From a bacterium (lineage in GTDB: Bacteria > Bacteroidota > Ignavibacteria > Kapaibacteriales > UBA2268), in contig JAUHXN010000027.1 of assembly GCA_030426865.1 (NCBI GenBank), positions 1 through 17,478 on the forward strand: a stretch of DNA of 17,478 nucleotides, written 5' to 3'. A model generated the notes under the pieces. It saw nothing but the letters and a program-made list of their open reading frames with translations. It made no database searches and was not told the origin of the DNA. Shown here in pieces: positions 15,743 to 17,478 of this stretch (position 1 is its first letter; every line of letters begins with the position of its first letter). The position numbers were made by a program, and so were the translations under genes.

Positions 15743-16177
15743 ATGAGCTTCAATTTTACAAATGAAGACGTTGATAGAATCTCCGAAACTTTGGGAGTTA
15801 ATCACAAAGGTACTTCAGAAACATGGACTTGGACGCTGAAAAACAGCGATACAAACCAATCAGTAGTGTTTACAATATATAATAAGACACAGATTTCACC
15901 TCAAAAAGATGAGACTGGTGTACTTGTTTCTGTGCAAACTAAGCATGGGTACTTCGAGCTACATGGACTAACTGGTTTTCTACTTTTCGAGCCAGACGAA
16001 GTTATTTTCGTGCGAGCTGAAGATGAGAAAGTTTCTTGCCTTGTGATTGGTAGTAATAGTAGTTGTTCGCTATTCTCAAATATTGATAAAGCAATATTGA
16101 AATCGAACATAACAGAACTAGATCCTGCTATATTGTTAGCAGCTATGCAACTATCCCTAGCAGAATCGATCCTATAA
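15743..16177 (+). CDS. Unrecognised 144-residue cytoplasmic protein upstream of ybeY
   Basis: No family recognised. The product has no signal peptide or membrane helix. It begins with a short helix (NFTNEDVDRISETLGV), then an apparently beta-rich middle (TWTWTLKN, VVFTIYN, VLVSVQTKHGYFELHG, GFLLFEPDEVIFVRA, VSCLVIGS) and a helical C-terminus (DPAILLAAMQLSLAESIL). The alternating strands suggest a compact beta-barrel or PH-like fold, which is inference only. AAGG at 15737-15740 lies just ahead of the ATG. The stop is 4 bases before the ybeY start, so it is very likely co-transcribed and possibly co-translated with ybeY. It heads a unit divergent from the ABC ATPase. Confidence 0.75.
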   Translation: MSFNFTNEDVDRISETLGVNHKGTSETWTWTLKNSDTNQSVVFTIYNKTQISPQKDETGVLVSVQTKHGYFELHGLTGFLLFEPDEVIFVRAEDEKVSCLVIGSNSSCSLFSNIDKAILKSNITELDPAILLAAMQLSLAESIL

Positions 16178-16181
16178 GCTA

Positions 16182-16604
16182 ATGGCAATAGAGATAAATA
16201 TTCTAGATGAAGGGGAGTTCGGAATTATACCCGAATCCAAAACTACTCAGATTGTAAAAAATATACTTTCTGATTATAAAGTAGATACTGCACTTATTAA
16301 TCTTATATACGTCAATGATAAAGATATACACGAGATAAATAAAGAATTTCTTGATCACGATTATCCAACTGATGTTATAACATTCGTTTTGGACGAAGAT
16401 GAGAAAGAAGCAGAAATAATAATTGGTGTAGAAACAGCATTAGAAAACTCGAAAGAATACAATGCAACTCACGAATCTGAACTACTAAGGTTGGCTGCTC
16501 ACGGTGTATTACACCTACTAGGGCATGACGATCATTCGGACGAAGACAGGGCGGCAATGCACGAACTCGAGAACAAATACTTAGGAACTGTAAATGAACA
16601 ATAA
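16182..16604 (+). CDS. ybeY: Endoribonuclease YbeY, rRNA maturation factor
   Basis: A 140-residue product, close to the usual length of about 150. YbeY is a zinc-dependent single-strand endoribonuclease involved in 16S rRNA 3' maturation and ribosome quality control. The signature is HGVLHLLGHDDH (107-118), with His107 and His111 as the first two zinc ligands. The N-terminal half carries the other family motif, YPTDVITFVL (61-70), followed by AEIIIGVETA, equivalent to the usual GDIxIS segment. The canonical third ligand is in HxxxHxxxxxH. Here the spacing to His118 is one residue longer, and His115 replaces the usual Tyr/Cys, so which residue completes the site is open. It lies 4 bases after the unknown gene, and its end overlaps the next gene by 11 bases. 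Confidence 0.92.
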   Translation: MAIEINILDEGEFGIIPESKTTQIVKNILSDYKVDTALINLIYVNDKDIHEINKEFLDHDYPTDVITFVLDEDEKEAEIIIGVETALENSKEYNATHESELLRLAAHGVLHLLGHDDHSDEDRAAMHELENKYLGTVNEQ

Positions 16605-17016
16605 CATAGTTGATATTTTAGAATTTGTTCTAAATAGCGTAAAAGAAGATGGCGAATTAAACACCGCAGAACTAGCGCGTATATTAAAAAAGAACAAAAG
16701 TGATAACTTCTTAGATACTTTGGAAGACAATGCAGACGATCTAGAAAGAGTAAGACCTGAGAGCAAAAATTCATTCAGGTTCTTGTTGGAATCGGAGCAA
16801 ATGTTCTTCACTAAAGAAGTACAAGGTGAGCTAATACAGCTACAGTCAATAGGACTAATAACTGGAAAGGAAATAGAGCAGTTAATAGAGACTGCTATAT
16901 TTCGTGAATTCAGATTAATAGATAAAGAGGCACTTCGCCATCTATTACCCGGTATAATTATCCAGAATAATGTCAGTTCTAATAATCTGATACTCGGAAA
17001 TAACTCTATTAATTAG
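16594..17016 (+). CDS. Smg/DUF494-like protein
   Basis: A 140-residue acidic, mostly helical soluble protein. By eye the second half resembles the Smg (DUF494) family: an S-F-R-F strand followed by E-x-x-x-x-x-x-x-x-x-G-x-L-x-x-L (VQGELIQLQSIGLI), then an E-x-x-I-E-x-A helix (EIEQLIETAIF) and a final D-x-x-x-L-x-x-x-L helix (DKEALRHLLPGII). The N-terminus (VDILEFVLNSVKEDGEL) aligns with the Smg start but is more divergent, and the product is about 15 residues shorter than E. coli Smg. Function of the family is unclear. The ATG lies inside the ybeY gene in another frame (11-base overlap), indicating coupling. It is the last gene of the unit before a terminator. Confidence 0.55.
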   Translation: MNNNIVDILEFVLNSVKEDGELNTAELARILKKNKSDNFLDTLEDNADDLERVRPESKNSFRFLLESEQMFFTKEVQGELIQLQSIGLITGKEIEQLIETAIFREFRLIDKEALRHLLPGIIIQNNVSSNNLILGNNSIN

Positions 17017-17042
17017 TATAAAAATAAAAATGATAGATGATG

Positions 17043-17075
17043 AGACTGTTTTTGAAAAAGGACAGTCTTTTTTTT
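17043..17075 (+). terminator. Rho-independent terminator of the ybeY unit
   Basis: AGACTGT (17043-17049) pairs with ACAGTCT (17062-17068). The inner T-run and A-run can extend the stem past a GG bulge. A run of eight T follows on the plus strand (17068-17075). It lies 26 bases after the stop at 17016. Confidence 0.85.
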
Positions 17076-17102
17076 GTGTTGTTTTTTAAAAAATTTTCAT
17101 AT

Positions 17103-17478
17103 TCAATCATTAAGCTTTCTGCTAATTGACTTTAGGGTTTCACTTAAAGTCTTATCTTTTTTATTTTCTAATATTGTTTCTAATAAATCTCTAATACTTT
17201 TTATTTGATATTTAAAATTATCAAATACATGCTCTTCTTTCAAAAATTCATTTAAATTAACTTTATCTTCTGTAGTCAAATCCTTTATATTATTTACAGC
17301 TAAATGTAAACTAAATGTTATTTTAGATAATGGGCTCTTAACTTCAGAAGTATTAATTTCTAACAAAAATGAAGACACTTCTGTTTTGATTTTTTTATTA
17401 GAAATACTATAAATCTGGAGAATGAAATATTTAGATATAGTTAATAATTGTTCTTTTGTAAATTCTCTATTAACTTCT
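17103..17478 (-). CDS. Unrecognised helical protein, C-terminal part (cut by right window edge)
   Basis: The minus-strand frame ending at the TAA at 17103-17105 stays open to the window edge, so the GTG at 17378 need not be a start and the gene begins outside. The 124 visible residues run from EVNREFTKEQLLTISKYF to TLKSISRKLND. They are rich in Lys, Glu, Asn, Ile and Leu and look helical, with no signal peptide, membrane helix or motif I recognise. It is convergent with the ybeY unit. The composition is even more AT-rich than the neighbouring genes (many AAA, AAT, TTA codons), which may hint at acquisition or simply a weakly constrained protein. Confidence 0.55.
   Translation of the reverse strand, partial: EVNREFTKEQLLTISKYFILQIYSISNKKIKTEVSSFLLEINTSEVKSPLSKITFSLHLAVNNIKDLTTEDKVNLNEFLKEEHVFDNFKYQIKSIRDLLETILENKKDKTLSETLKSISRKLND

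Noticed and set aside
15901..16188. Minus-strand frame of 95 codons opposite the unknown gene and the ybeY start
   Set aside because: It is antisense to a gene tightly linked to ybeY, with low-complexity Ser-rich content and no leader signals.
17030..17089. A 20-codon ORF from the ATG at 17030 to the TAA at 17087-17089
   Set aside because: It runs straight through the terminator hairpin and its T-tract and has no ribosome-binding site, so it is a by-product of the terminator.
1..17478. Mobile element, prophage, CRISPR, toxin-antitoxin or defence system
   Set aside because: No transposase, integrase, phage structural gene, cas gene, regular spacer array or direct-repeat boundary could be seen on either strand.

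Overview
The window is an AT-rich piece of chromosome that looks like a member of the Bacteroidota/Chlorobiota/Ignavibacteriota (FCB) group. Four things point there: a secreted protein ending in a type IX secretion (T9SS type A) sorting domain, a 1051-residue DUF2723 membrane protein, a DUF2795 small protein, and several outer-membrane barrel proteins. Clear Shine-Dalgarno motifs in front of some genes (for example AAGGAG at 6938-6943) are uncommon in classical Bacteroidetes. I therefore lean, as inference only, towards a Chlorobi/Ignavibacteria/Kapabacteria-like lineage. I see no tRNA, rRNA, CRISPR array, insertion sequence or phage gene, and no gene-free stretch longer than 300 bases.

Layout. 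Positions 1-354 (minus) hold the start of a lipoprotein gene cut by the window edge. Positions 454-4047 (minus) encode a large secreted protein with an Asp-box propeller, five fibronectin-like modules and a T9SS tail. Diverging from it, 4246-6135 (plus) encodes a membrane TPR histidine kinase. Positions 6146-6310 (minus) encode a tiny basic membrane protein, and 6424-6930 (minus) a small outer-membrane barrel. Positions 7147-10302 (plus) hold the DUF2723 membrane protein, closed by a strong terminator with a UUCG loop.

From 10489 to 14847 (plus) runs a probable transcription unit: DUF2795 protein, Omp85/BamA-type barrel with POTRA domains, then two tandem paralogous predicted outer-membrane proteins whose stop and start codons overlap. 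The last of these overlaps tail-to-tail with an MlaF-like ABC ATPase on the minus strand (14824-15618). Diverging from the ATPase, 15743-17016 (plus) is a tight three-gene cluster: an unrecognised 144-residue protein, the rRNA maturation endonuclease YbeY, and a protein resembling the Smg/DUF494 family. A terminator at 17043-17075 ends it. The right edge holds the C-terminal part of a minus-strand ORF that runs out of the window.

The common theme is cell-envelope biology: outer-membrane assembly (Omp85), probable lipid transport (MlaF-like), T9SS export, membrane sensing, and a GT-C-like membrane protein, plus a ribosome-maturation gene. I did not find a convincing novel defence or mobile system. 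The most interesting unexplained unit is the pair of paralogous barrel proteins coupled to the Omp85 gene. Second is the unknown protein in front of ybeY.
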